A DNA stretch of 64,000 nucleotides from Lineus longissimus. Taxonomy: Eukaryota > Nemertea > Pilidiophora > Heteronemertea > Lineidae. The stretch spans positions 12,013,501 to 12,077,500 of the forward strand of contig NC_088323.1 of NCBI RefSeq assembly GCF_910592395.1. The letters are read 5' to 3'. Below, piece by piece: positions 55,039-64,000 of the stretch (the first letter of the stretch is position 1; every line of letters starts with the position of its first letter). The notes beneath the pieces are model-generated. The model was not told the origin of the DNA, did no database searches, and was given only the letters and a program-made list of their open reading frames with translations. The translations under genes and the position numbers were made by a program.

Positions 55039-56195
55039 TATCAGGGGACCCTCCCTGCTCCCACTGGGTTCGGGTTCTCCAGTGGGGGCCAGACTGGCGG
55101 AGTTTGCGGGCATGTGGGCTCGAATAGGCTCCGGCCAGTGGGTCATGGATGTAGTAACTCACGGTTTAAGGCTGAAGTTCCAATCCTTACCCCCTTAACA
55201 AAACACCCTCGTCCCATTGCCTTACCAAGGGACTTTCCCAAGAGACGAGTCTTGCTCGGGGAAGTAGACTTGATGTTAGCCAAGAAAGCCATAGAGATCG
55301 TCCCCGCCTCAGGTTTGGAGGCAGGGTTTTACTCTCATATGTTCGTAACTCCAAAAAAGTCGGGGGGGGGGGGGGCACCGGCCTGTGATAGATCTAAAAG
55401 CGTTAAATCAACACCTTTCGGTGCCCCATTTCAAGATGGAGTCTGTCCATTCGATAAGGGCACAGCTGAACAAGGGGGAATATGTGGTGTCCCGAGACAT
55501 GAAGGATGCATATTACCATGTGCCAGTGCATCCTCAGTTCCGCAAATACCTAATGTTTTGTATAGGGGACAACATATATCGCTTCCGAGCAATGTGCTTC
55601 GGTCTGGCGACTGCTCCCTTCATTTTCCTAGGGGCTCCTCAACTTCATGGCAGATTTCATCCCACTGGGGAGGCTTCATCTACGCCCACTGCAGTTTTAT
55701 CTCAAGTGCTTTTTCAAAACCCATCAAGATCACATAGAAAAAGTGGTGCCGCTGCAGCCAATATTTTTCCAGTATCTTCTGTGGTGGGAGTCCGAGGACA
55801 ATCTGATGGCCGGAGATCCGTTGCATCCTCCCGAACCAGTCGTGACCCTTATTACCGATGCCAGTCTATCGGGTTGGGGTGCCCACTTAGGCACTCAGAC
55901 GGTGTCCAGTCAGTGGTCAGAGCAGGAAGCCAGCCTTCACATCAATCTCCTGGAGCTGAAGGCGGTCCTGTTAGCAATCAAGGCTTTGTTGAATCAGATT
56001 CGAGGCAAATGCATCAGAATTCTGTCGGACAACACCACTGTGGTGTCCTACATTCGTCGACAAGGGGGCACCCAGTCGTTGAGTCTCTACCTGCTCACCA
56101 GGGAGCTTTTTCTATTCTGTCAGGAACAGGGGATCTTTCTCAGAGTGGCCTTTATACCAGGCAAGAGAAACGTTCTGGCCGACAGTCTCAGTTGA
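55039..56195 (+). pseudogene. DIRS reverse transcriptase (catalytic core deleted) and RNase H
   Basis: The RT N-terminus occurs in changing frames: RLAEFAGMWARIGSGQWVMD, LGEVDLMLAKKAIEIV, GFYSHMFVTPKKSGG, a G run near 55369 that shifts the frame, then IDLKALNQHLSVPHFKMES and SRDMKDAYYHVPVHPQFRKY. FRAMCFGLATAPF is followed directly by a segment (LHLRPLQFYLKCFF) that normally lies after the thumb. The region that should hold the YxDD active site is therefore missing, about 100 residues by comparison with the family. RNase H follows at about 55845: LITDASLSGWGAHLG, LELKAVLLAIKAL, ILSDNTTVVSYIRRQGG and PGKRNVLADSLS. Confidence 0.85.
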
Positions 56196-57640
56196 CAGAA
56201 TCGTGTCTTGGAGACAGAGTGGACACTGGCGAAATCAGTCTTCAGTCAGATCTTTGCTCTGTTCCCTTTTCTGCAATTAGACCTGTTTGTGACTTAAAAG
56301 AACAATCAGCTACCTCTTTATGTCAGCCCCTTCCCGGACGATCAAGCATGGGCGGTCGATGCCATGTCTCTTTCTTGGGACAACCTGATGAAGACGAGTA
56401 TTCCGATTCGCGACATTCTCAGGAAAGTCAACGAATCCGACTCGATAATAATCCTGATTGAACCAGCTTGGCCAGCGCAGTCTTGGTTTCCAGCTCTCCT
56501 TCAGCTGCTGGTGGAGTTTCCACTAACATTACCTCCTCACCGTCGGTTACTCCGACAACCGGGGTCGGTCGTGTTTCACTCCCAGCCCCAGTCCCAGGCT
56601 CTTCACGCCTGGTCTTTATCGAGAATTCCTTGGTACAGAGAGGGTTTTCTCAGAAGGTTGCGACTAGGGCAGCTAGACCTCAGAGAAAGTCTTCTCTGTC
56701 CGTCTACGAGAGCCATTTTGGTACATTCTCGGCTTGGCTCTCTTCAAGGGACGAGCCTCTACAGTATGTCTCTATTTCATTGATTGCTGATTATTTTGTA
56801 TATATGTTTGAAGAGTTGGGCAGATTGCCAGCAACTATTGCGAACCACCGGTCAGCGTTATCGGCTGCTCTGGGGTTTTTTGATGGTTATTCGGTGGGAA
56901 GTCACCCCGTTTTTTACCGCGCTTCTTAAGAATTTTTCAGTTGAAAGGCCTCAATTGAGGAATAGAGTCCCAGAGTGGGATCTTTTAAAGGTGTTATCAA
57001 TGCTCACGAAAGCTCCGTTCGAGCCTGTTAAGTTTGATACTGTCCTGCAAAGAGTTTTTGTGACATAGAAAACTGTATTTCTGCTTGCCTCGGCTTGTAC
57101 AAAGCGGACAAGCGAGCTTTATGCTATTTCGCGAGATAAGCGAGACTTAATTTTTTCGGATGATGGGGTACATCTTCGGACTGTCCCTGGGTTTTTAGCT
57201 AAGACCCAGGCGGCAAACACAGATTCAAAACCATTTTTCGTTCTAAGACATGATAGGTTCTCAGGTCGAGACATCTCAGATAGGTTGCTCTGTCCTGTGA
57301 GGATGCTTAAGTTTTATCTTTCATGTGGGTGGGCCAGTGGCTCCCGTTTGTTTGTTAAATGTAGGGGGGAAGGGTCTGTGTGTACCAGAACTATCTCTTC
57401 CTGGCTTAAAAAGGTGATCAAGTTTGCCTATGCGGGCAATGTCTCAGCCAGGGGCCACGAGGTGCGAGGATGTCGGCATCTTGGGCTTTCGCGGCGGGTC
57501 TGGCAGTGGAGGACATTCTGCTGGCAGGTTCTTGGGCCAGGCAGACTACATTCACGTCTCATTACTTGGTGGATCTTCAAACACAGGTTGACGGATCCAA
57601 CAGACTACATCCGACCGTAGCAGGAAGGAGAACTCACTGA
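56196..57640 (+). pseudogene. DIRS post-RH domain and tyrosine recombinase, frameshifted
   Basis: The post-RH motif ILIEPAWPAQSWFPALLQLL and FPLTLPPHRRLLRQPG lie at about 56450-56560. The recombinase N-terminal core domain follows (RKSSLSVYESHFGTFSAWLS, ATIANHRSALSAAL), frame-changing at about 56930 into KNFSVERPQLRNRVPEWDLL. After a TAG at 57066 comes the catalytic Arg in ACTKRTSELYAISRD, then SARGHEVRG (HxxR) near 57455. The part with the nucleophile (WARQTTFTSHYLVDLQ, about 57530-57580) lies in another frame. The gene is broken by at least three frame changes. Confidence 0.82.
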
Positions 57641-57789
57641 TCGTTTGGTGAATAGCCTTTTAAAATTTTCCTTCCTGGGTCTGAATGAGGGGGGGGGGGG
57701 CATGCTCTTCTGAGCTCCTCACACTCCTGCCTTCGTTTTGTTTTGGTTGGTGGTTTGGGTATAAAATCCCACCTTCCGCTGACAAGTCT
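57641..57789 (+). other. 3' untranslated region of the DIRS element
   Basis: Short non-coding link with a G run at 57689-57699. Confidence 0.4.
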
Positions 57790-57930
57790 GGCATATTGTT
57801 ATACTACTTCTGGTATTATCCAATATGGTAGAATTTTCTAGAGCGTTACGCTAGAAATTTAAGCCCTTCGTAGTAAGGGCTCTATTTCTAAGCTAACGCC
57901 TAGAAAATTCTACGAATTTATCCCACCTGT
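57790..57930 (+). repeat. DIRS internal complementary region
   Basis: First half (GAATTTTCTAGAGCGTTACG and CTAG, to about 57854) is the complement of the left tip. Second half (TTTAAGCCCTTCGTAGTAAG to about 57895) is the complement of the right tip. In DIRS1 this region templates closure of the circular intermediate. Confidence 0.85.
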
Positions 57931-57974
57931 CCTCCCAACATTTTATCCTGTTGGGGATCGGTCTCAATCAAAGA

Positions 57975-58182
57975 AGGATGATTGAATGGCTGGGGGGTGT
58001 GAGGTTATAGAGGCGGTGCCAAGTGAGCATGCGCAGTGTGACGTCACTTTTTGTTTACCTGTAGACACATGCGGATTTAAAGGGGATATGGCATATTGTT
58101 ATACTACCTCTGGTATTATCCAATATGGTAGAATTTTCTAGGCGTTAGCTTAGAAATAGAGCCCTTACTACGAAGGGCTTAA
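57975..58182 (-). repeat. DIRS right inverted terminal repeat
   Basis: Complement of the left repeat, with an extra 18 bp and a 40-bp tip ending GAAGGGCTTAA that pairs with the internal complementary region. Confidence 0.9.
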
Positions 58183-58186
58183 TTTT

Positions 58187-58848
58187 AACTTACTGTTACC
58201 TCCTATGCCAGCTACTAAAATATTACGCCCCTTCGAGGTCAATCCAGAAAACATAGAAGAACATAAACACAATTATAAAAGAATTACTATTTTGTTGGAC
58301 TCAATGGGTGATGGATCAGACATATCCTTTGTCGACTTTCTAGATGAATTAGAATTATCTGAAGAAGAATATTACTCTGCTCTCCAAACTTCAATTAATG
58401 GTCCTAAAGTTTTTTTAGAACTTCATGTCAACCATCAGAAATACGAGTTAATGCCTACATGAAATTATTAGTTAATGCTTGGAAAGCTAATCATGATATA
58501 CAATTTGTGCTGGATGCATTTGCGTGTGCAACGTATATTGTTTCTTATGTTAGCAAATCTGCACGAGGCATGAGTAATATACTACATAATGCTTGTAAAG
58601 AGGCTAAAAATGGCAATACTAATTTGCGGCAGCAAGTCAGACAAGTTGGAAACAAATTCCTCAATGCCTGTGAAATATCTGCTCAAGAAGCTGCTTATCT
58701 AGTCTTGCAATTAACTTTAACCAAAGCCACACAAGATGTCCTATTTCTACCAACAGCTCCACCTGATGATCGAACCTTTTTTACTAAAAGCACTGCTGAA
58801 TTAGAAAAACTTCCTCCCAATTCAACTGATATCAAAATGGGCAATATA
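58187..58848 (+). pseudogene. Helitron RepHel, segment 2 (Rep motif 3 and linker)
   Basis: It continues the Helitron after the DIRS insertion: MPATKILRPFEVNPE, MGDGSDISFVDFLDELELSE, then a frame change near 58425. The next frame reads LLVNAWKANHDIQFVLDAFA and ATYIVSYVSKSARGMS; the Y-x3-Y-x2-K arrangement matches Rep motif 3, where the tyrosines are the nicking residues. It ends LEKLPPNSTDIKMGNI at the pogo element (58849), and the frame goes on at 62194. Confidence 0.85.
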
Positions 58849-61800
58849 CTCTAATCTCCCACTTACCTGTCCCATTTCCAAACCCTATCGCAAGTGACTA
58901 AGTCCGAATATTGCTAATTTTGGTTGGGGCAGAGCTCAATTTATGGAACAGCCTGGAGTAGTGACATGACAATGGACACTGTAAGGTTTTACGACAATCT
59001 TGCCTAGTCACGTAGTCGTTCACGTGTACTGCGGCTGGGCGACCGGGGCAATTAGGGTCACGGTTTCGTAACAGCTCAAGATCACTGTGGCGATTCGTTC
59101 ACCATTTAACACACTGTATTTACACAATGGGAGCTACTACAACCGATCAATTGCCCAATGGAATAAGGGTGATTATAGAAGAGTCCTGGCTATTCTGCAG
59201 TTAAGCAGTGAAGTGGTCTAGTATTTGGCGGCCATCTTGTTTTTGACGTCACTTTTCGACCCTTTCCCGGACTTAAATTTTTGTAAACTTTTGATATGTT
59301 GTTCACAAGACCCAATACTACAATAAACAACCATAAAACGTTTGCTTGCAATTTTTTTGGGGTCAGGTGTTATATTGACTCTACTATAGGAACACCCACA
59401 AGGAGTCTTTAAACTGTGATCGGGCCTGATTGTTGATTTCATCACCTGTAGTTAAAAAGAGTGGCCTCGTCTTTGACATGGAAGGGTAAAGTCACTAGAT
59501 TGGAACTGGGACGAAAGAACAGGGTGATCTACTGCCTGATAATGGGCATTAAAGAAAAAATTGAACAGAAGATTAACATTCTGATAAGGTTTTATTCATC
59601 ATGAAAGTCAACATCAGCGTCATCAGGGTCAAACTCAAGCTCATCATTAACCTCTTCAAGTTCCCCATCTGCTGGATGCGGGATCACTGGGTCGTCATTC
59701 CCGTCCGGAAGAAGTCCACTTAGTCTCCACCCACTGACTATCACTTGGAATGTCACTCTTTCCCAGGCGAGACTGATCATACGTACTACTTCCTGGCGGG
59801 AAATCTGATCACAGTGTCCATCATCTTCGGTATGTCCAATCTTCCAGGCTTTCCACACCAATCTGAGATGACATTTAAAACTGCGATTTACAGTTAAGTC
59901 CAAAGGTTGCAAAATTGAAGTGCATCGTCCAGGAATGAACGAATCCTGTCCATTTTGCCGCGGAATTTCCTCCGTAAACAGATGATGTCTATGGGCAGGG
60001 TAGCGATCCAAGATGAGAAGAAAGGTTGCTCCGGCAATAAATGGCACAACAATGGCTTGCAACCATTCGATCAATGACTGATGTCTTGCCCAGCCATTCG
60101 GAGTACCTGTAACCTAAGATTAAAATGTTTCGTTTAGAAATAAAGAATAAATCGGTGCAATTCATGAAAATGTATGACTCATTCTCCGATTGTATTGTTG
60201 CTCAGCCAGCTGATAGCTTTGGGAAATGGTTTCAAAGATCAACGTACTGCAATAATTTTAAAAATAGAACAGGATTCGTAAAAAGACCATTAAACACGAA
60301 GAGCAGGCAGATCATAGAGCTAGCTCCATTGGCAGTTGAAGATGATATGGTCATCTAACAGCTAATAAACCAGGATTAGTTAATGAAAAGGTTTACTAAC
60401 TCGCACGTTCTGGGGAGCATGGGCTCGCAGTTCTGCAATAACTTCGCCTTCAGCATCCAAGCCCCTAAAGTTGACCTCAGCTGGTAGTTTTCGTCCATCG
60501 CTGGAGACGGCCAAGGTTACCGTGCATCCAATCTTCCCGTTCCCTCTTGAGGATCTGATGTCGATCGAATGTGATCCTGTTGTAGCCATTGTGGTTTTCG
60601 GCACCATGTCAAAGTTGACAAATGTTTCATCCATGTTGATGATCACATGGAAATTTCCATTTTGGATGATTTGAGACGTTTCCCTACGATAGACGGCCGC
60701 TATTTCCATAGCGTTGTCGGGGAGGGTTCGCGTGTCCTTATTCTTTCTTCGATGGCTTATTCTTTTTCTGAAAGGAAAAGGAGACCACTTTTAGCTTTGA
60801 AAAACGTAGCTTACTCCCCCATTACTGTCAATTTCTTGGTCATTGGGCCCATTATTCCATTATGGCAGAACAAAAGTTGTGAGAGAACCCAACCCAAGTG
60901 AGATACCAATTTACGAAATGGCTTCGTTGTTTTTACCTTTCTTTGAATCGGGTCAGCCAGTGATCTGACGCTCGGAAATCCTGATTGCGAGGCCTTTGCG
61001 CTCTCGTCTGCTGCCTTTGTTCCTCCGTCAGATTAGTCCAACATTGTCTGTATTCTCTGGCTGCTTGTGACTGGAGATCGATCCCGGATACTGGAATTCC
61101 ATGCTGGCGGCGTTGAATAAACCAGTCGTTGAGCTGATTTTCCATGTCTGCCCAAAACGCTGAAAAGGACAAACGGTAGGCCTATCAAGCAGACGGTGAA
61201 GGGATGAATCGGAGGGGGAGAAGAGTAGAGTATGCCTGAAATCTAAGAAGAGTCCCTGAATAATGTCGAACTATGGATAAAACCTCATTTCAGTGAAAGC
61301 CTGAACCGTTTTCACCGAGGCGCGGAAATCAATTGTTATTCATTAGGTGAACAAAGGATTCCCCGCCCGGCGGTGAAAATGCGGCGGAAAAACGCGTCAG
61401 TGAGTACAGGCCTTAATCTTATGGGCCTACTTCACTTAAAATTGTACATCTTTCGTAAATTCCTGACAAAAATGAGTTACCTTGTTCATCATTGCCATGC
61501 TGCCGAATCCTCCGCCGTCTCCTCTCAATTTGGGTGCACCTGTCGCGGCGTTCCGACATCTCTTCATACTGGTCTAGCCATCTTGAGAATGTCCTTGGAT
61601 GGATGCGGTGATGTACGGCAAAAGAACAACAAGACCGGGCATGCGCAATGCCCATCGCATGGTGCAGCCTAAAAGTATCCACGTAGTCCAAACGCTGATT
61701 CAAGCTGTAGCCATGAAGATGTCTCCTTTCTTGGCCTTCGTTAGCCGCACCATTATTACCTCCGTCGTCACCACCATCACCATGCCCACCATTACCGCCA

Positions 61801-62191
61801 CCATCACCGTCGTCACCGTTATCCATCGAATTCACGACCCAAAATCCAATGGCAAAGCAAAAAAAATCCAAAACAAACGCATCTCGTCGATTAACAAATC
61901 GAACCTCTGACAAAAACATCAATGAGTACACAAGAACTGTCCAACTTCTCTTATACTGTTTTGGAGAATACGTAATTGTTATGTCACTGAGGTCATCCGT
62001 AACCTCACCCGATTAGGCCTAGTGTAATTCTTTGCCAGGCTCTGGGGTGTGACAAGGAAGTCGACAGAACAATTATAATATTGATCCAGGGCATTCTGTT
62101 TCCGACCATACCCCACCCCATTTTATTGGACTTAGGATTTTCTGATGATTTTCTGGGTTCAGGAATGGGACAGGTAAGTGGGAGATTAGAG
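58849..62191 (-). mobile_element. Intact pogo-like (Tc1/mariner superfamily) transposon
   Basis: 3343 bp. 28-bp terminal inverted repeats starting CTCTAATCTCCCACTTACCT (58849-58876 and 62164-62191) are identical. TA lies on both sides (58847-58848 and 62192-62193), the standard duplication of the superfamily. Excision of the element plus one TA rejoins the Helitron frame exactly. It contains one four-exon transposase gene with no visible defect, so it may be, or recently was, autonomous. Confidence 0.93.
59592..61826 (-). CDS. Pogo-like transposase, four exons, 485 codons, apparently intact
   Basis: Exons on the minus strand: 61826-61481, 61159-60937, 60767-60401 and 60113-59592. The introns (321, 169 and 287 bp) begin GTAACT, GTAAAA and GTTAGT and end TTTCAG, TTTCAG and TCTTAG, with phases 1, 2 and 0 that keep one frame. 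Exon 1: Gly/Asp-rich start (MDNGDDGDGGG), then a helix-turn-helix-like segment (GYSLNQRLDYVDTFRL, RTFSRWLDQYEEM). Exon 2: CENP-B-type DNA-binding segment (ENQLNDWFIQRRQHGIPVSG, ASDHWLTRFKER). Exons 3-4: DDE_1 domain with Asp 236 (INMDETFVNFD), Asp 348 (LLILDRYPAHR) and Asp 384 (TSILQPLDLTVN), a DD35D arrangement, then an acidic tail (DPDDADVDFHDE). ATG 61826 is chosen by position; an upstream in-frame start at 61931 is possible. Confidence 0.88.
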
Positions 62192-62193
62192 TA

Positions 62194-63106
62194 ATAACAA
62201 GATACAGCAAACAACCAAAAGAGTTGAAAAATTGGTGTTTGGCAGAATATGCCTCCAAACTCAACATCACATATCCGAAACATAGCACTGATGATCCTTT
62301 TAAAGATAATTTTGATGATATTGATCAAAACTTCGAAAATGAATCAGAGACAGCAACTAGTGATGACGGTTTTCTAGTTAACTTTACTACAGATAGTGAT
62401 GTAGTGTATAAAACCAAGAACAATCCAAGAGTATTAAGATACGTCAGGTACAATAAGAATATTGATCCTGAAAATTGTTAAAGAGAAAGACTTCTTCTAT
62501 TTTTTCGCCTTGGAGAAATGAAAGTAATGATTTACTTGGTGGTCATGACACACATTATGCCCATTACATTGCAAACAAGTCAATCATTGATGCAAAAAGG
62601 CAAGAGTATGACCATATGGCTGACATCATTGATCAAGCTGCTAGAAGAGCAGAAACTGAATCTATGTCACATGGTGATATTGCTCCAAGTAACATGCACA
62701 TGGAAGCTGAAGATGCTAATGAAACTGTTCATGATTCAGAAGATTTGGCTTTCTTTAATCCTGCCAATAGCAAACAAAGGAGAACTTATGATATAGGAAT
62801 TGATATTGGACTACATCCTCAAAAAGTATCGCATCATTTTGATAGATTGCCAGGTAGATTACCTGATGAAGAATATCACCAGCTTGTCAGGAACTTGAAT
62901 GACAAACAACGAACTATTTTCAAACATGTTTTGAAACACATCAAAACTTCATCAGAAAGGTTATATTTGTTTGTCACAGGCGGTGCTGGTGTAGGCAAAA
63001 GTGTAACCATTAAAGCAATTTACCAAGTTTACTCCGTTGTCTGGCTACTAATGCTGGTGACGATCCTGAAGACTGTCGTATGCTTTTACAGCTGCATTCA
63101 ACATTA
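62194..63106 (+). pseudogene. Helitron RepHel, segment 3 (helicase N-terminus with Walker A)
   Basis: After the pogo element the frame resumes: ELKNWCLAEYASKLNITYPK to a stop at 62479-62481. A frame change leads to 62475-63107 with FSPWRNESNDLLGG, LNDKQRTIFKHVLKHIKTSS and the Walker A loop FVTGGAGVGKSVTIKAIYQ of a PIF1-type 5'-3' helicase. A further frame change after about 63025 leads to a short piece with LLRCLATNAGDDPEDCRMLL; the Harbinger element then interrupts at 63107. The remaining helicase motifs are outside the window or lost. Confidence 0.87.
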
Positions 63107-63238
63107 AAGGACCGTCTCCATTAGAGCGTTTTTGCGCTCGCCGAAAAACGACGCGTTTCTGCGTGTCGTTTTGCGCGGCGGTGGTAATTCTTGGAAGGGG
63201 TCTCCATTATCGCGTTTCTTAAGAGCGTTATTCGCGCG

Positions 63239-63278
63239 TATAAAAAGTGACATGGGCTTGGTCCGGGAGCATTCAGTC
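63239..63278 (+). promoter_or_regulatory. Candidate TATA box and initiator
   Basis: TATAAAAAG at 63239 and TCAGTC (TCAKTY initiator) at 63273-63278, about 36 bp apart and 40 bp before the ATG at 63318. Spacing is slightly longer than usual. Confidence 0.45.
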
Positions 63279-63317
63279 AAGACTGGTTCATGGTGAGAGC
63301 CACAGTAAACTACAAAA

Positions 63318-63634
63318 ATGCCCGCTTGGTCGTCTGATTCCTCAGATTCTGATATCGAGGTGTTAGCCCTTTACCTTTATGACCGACGAAGGAAGAGGAA
63401 ACGAAGACATCAGTACTGGGTGCATCCCATCTTGAAGGAAAGAGCAGTATATGGTGAATACCATCATCTTGTGAAGAAACTGTTTGGGTATGAGGACAAG
63501 TTTTTCCTGTACTTTCGAATGATGCCTGAACATTTCAACTTGCTTTTGGATAACGTAAAGGGCTACATAACGAAGGAATACACGGCATTCAGGAGGCCGA
63601 TTGGACCTGAGGAACGACTAGCAATATGTTTGAG
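63318..63634 (+). CDS. PIF/Harbinger transposase, first exon
   Basis: ATG 63318 opens an acidic/serine start (MPAWSSDSSDSDIEVLALYL), a basic RRKRKRRHQYWVHP and then KKLFGYEDKFFLYFRMMPEH, FNLLLDNVKGYI and RRPIGPEERLAICLR. The series WV.P...R...GE...L...D..FF.YFRM...F..LL..V...I......R..I.P.ERLA..LR is characteristic of HARBI1-like transposase N-termini. At the end, TTTGAG|GTAAGA (donor from 63635) is a good splice donor, and the frame hits a stop just beyond it. The DDE_4 exons should lie to the right, outside the window. Confidence 0.78.
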
Positions 63635-64000
63635 GTAAGAAAGTAATTTTCATCAAATTTTTAATCAATTGTTGTTCCATACAAACATTTCTGGAAGTTA
63701 CATTAAATTTGGAGCATTCCAATTTGTCGAATTGCTTGATTGTTGTCGCATCTGGCCCATACCCATGCACGAACCAACATTGGAGAAGCCGGTCGAGGTG
63801 GATGGGTTACCCTGGATATGCTGGGATGCTTGGTTGCCACTGCTCCCGTAGATTACATGCATTTCGGCCTCCTGGATCTAATTTGTGGCGGAAACTTTTT
63901 GATACTCGCAGTCATTGATTTCATAAAGTCAGAAATATTTTCATCCTCATCCGGTTGTTTTGGCTTCTTTTCATTCTTGCCACAAGTATCACTTCAAAAA
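63635..64000 (+). other. Probable first intron of the Harbinger gene
   Basis: It starts with the donor GTAAGA. The short ORFs at 63669-63918 have no domain match and probably lie within the intron. Confidence 0.4.

Larger units (their letters stand above)
38374..58182 (+). mobile_element. DIRS1-like retrotransposon with inverted terminal repeats
   Basis: Left (39143-39310) and right (57975-58182) ends are inverted repeats, and an internal region (57790-57930) is complementary to both extreme tips, the classic DIRS1 layout. The left tip CTAG at 38374-38377 is cut off from the rest by a MITE. Gag, RT, RNase H and a tyrosine recombinase are present. The flanks read GTTTT and TTTTAACTT, and the Helitron frame closes as CGTTTTAAC, so there is no clear target duplication beyond a T run. 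RT deletion, frameshifts and a 12.8-kb nested transposon make it inactive. Confidence 0.9.
37385..63106 (+). mobile_element. Helitron (Rep/helicase), 5'-truncated and interrupted three times
   Basis: Coding segments 37385-38373, 58187-58848 and 62194-63106 are collinear parts of one RepHel protein. Removing the DIRS element (38374-58182) and the pogo element (58849-62191) brings the segments back together in order. The N-terminal end abuts the BEL element; the C-terminal part is cut off by a Harbinger insertion at 63107. The usual 5' TC and 3' CTRR ends are not visible. Confidence 0.85.
63107..64000 (+). mobile_element. PIF/Harbinger-like transposon, left part (runs off the window)
   Basis: It begins AAGGACCGTCTCCATTAGAG right after a TTA (63104-63106) in the Helitron frame; TTA is a usual Harbinger target. 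Near the end, TCTCCATTA-GCG occurs twice (63116 and 63200), a subterminal repeat. It encodes the first exon of a Harbinger transposase. No further exon was recognised in 63635-64000. The right end is outside the window. Confidence 0.65.

Noticed and set aside
60125-60901. Plus-strand ORFs across the pogo transposase gene (also 61373-61910)
   Set aside because: They lie opposite exons and introns whose minus-strand splice pattern gives a complete transposase.

Overview
This window is animal nuclear DNA made almost entirely of transposable elements. I found no host gene, rRNA, tRNA or CRISPR array. It is eukaryotic: there are GT-AG introns, LTR, BEL, DIRS and Ngaro-type retroelements, Helitrons, and Harbinger and pogo transposases. 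The two 1.1-kb repeats with a palindromic 5' end, an (ACG)n core and a 3' hairpin look like the pearl/HINE repeats known from bivalves. I infer a marine invertebrate, most likely a mollusc or another lophotrochozoan. That is a guess from repeat style, not a phylogenetic result.

Layout. 1-0.87 kb: a minus-strand Harbinger transposase exon split by a 677-bp foldback element with a 9-bp target duplication. 2.48-16.38 kb: a DNA transposon with CAGTCAG ends. A tyrosine-recombinase retrotransposon with split direct repeats (2.5-14.3 kb) sits inside it, and that retrotransposon's recombinase gene is itself broken by Helentron-like repeats (7.8-12.5 kb). 18.27-21.82 kb: a decayed DDE transposon with TTA target duplications. 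22.9-24.1 kb: a PC4-like ORF split by a LINE. 24.3-28.9 kb: minus-strand remains of a Maverick/adintovirus-like element (protein-primed PolB, capsid-like protein, packaging ATPase). 31.2-32.1 kb: a broken Harbinger transposase. 32.2-37.4 kb: a BEL/Pao element that ends abruptly at a Helitron.

The right half is a deep nest. A Helitron (37.4-63.1 kb) is interrupted by a DIRS1-like element (38.4-58.2 kb) and by a pogo-like transposon (58.85-62.19 kb). Inside the DIRS1-like element is a second DDE transposon (41.6-54.4 kb). That transposon holds a LINE fragment, itself split by a Gypsy retrotransposon (42.45-48.17 kb), and an inverted second copy of the CAGTCAG transposon (51.6-53.3 kb). A further Harbinger element interrupts the Helitron at 63.1 kb and runs off the right edge.

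Two elements look young and intact. The Gypsy element has identical 198-bp LTRs and an unbroken 1564-codon ORF carrying a PHD finger. The pogo-like element has identical 28-bp inverted repeats, a TA duplication and a four-exon transposase gene of 485 codons. Most other coding regions carry frameshifts, stops or insertions. The genes do not form a pathway; each serves, or once served, its own element.
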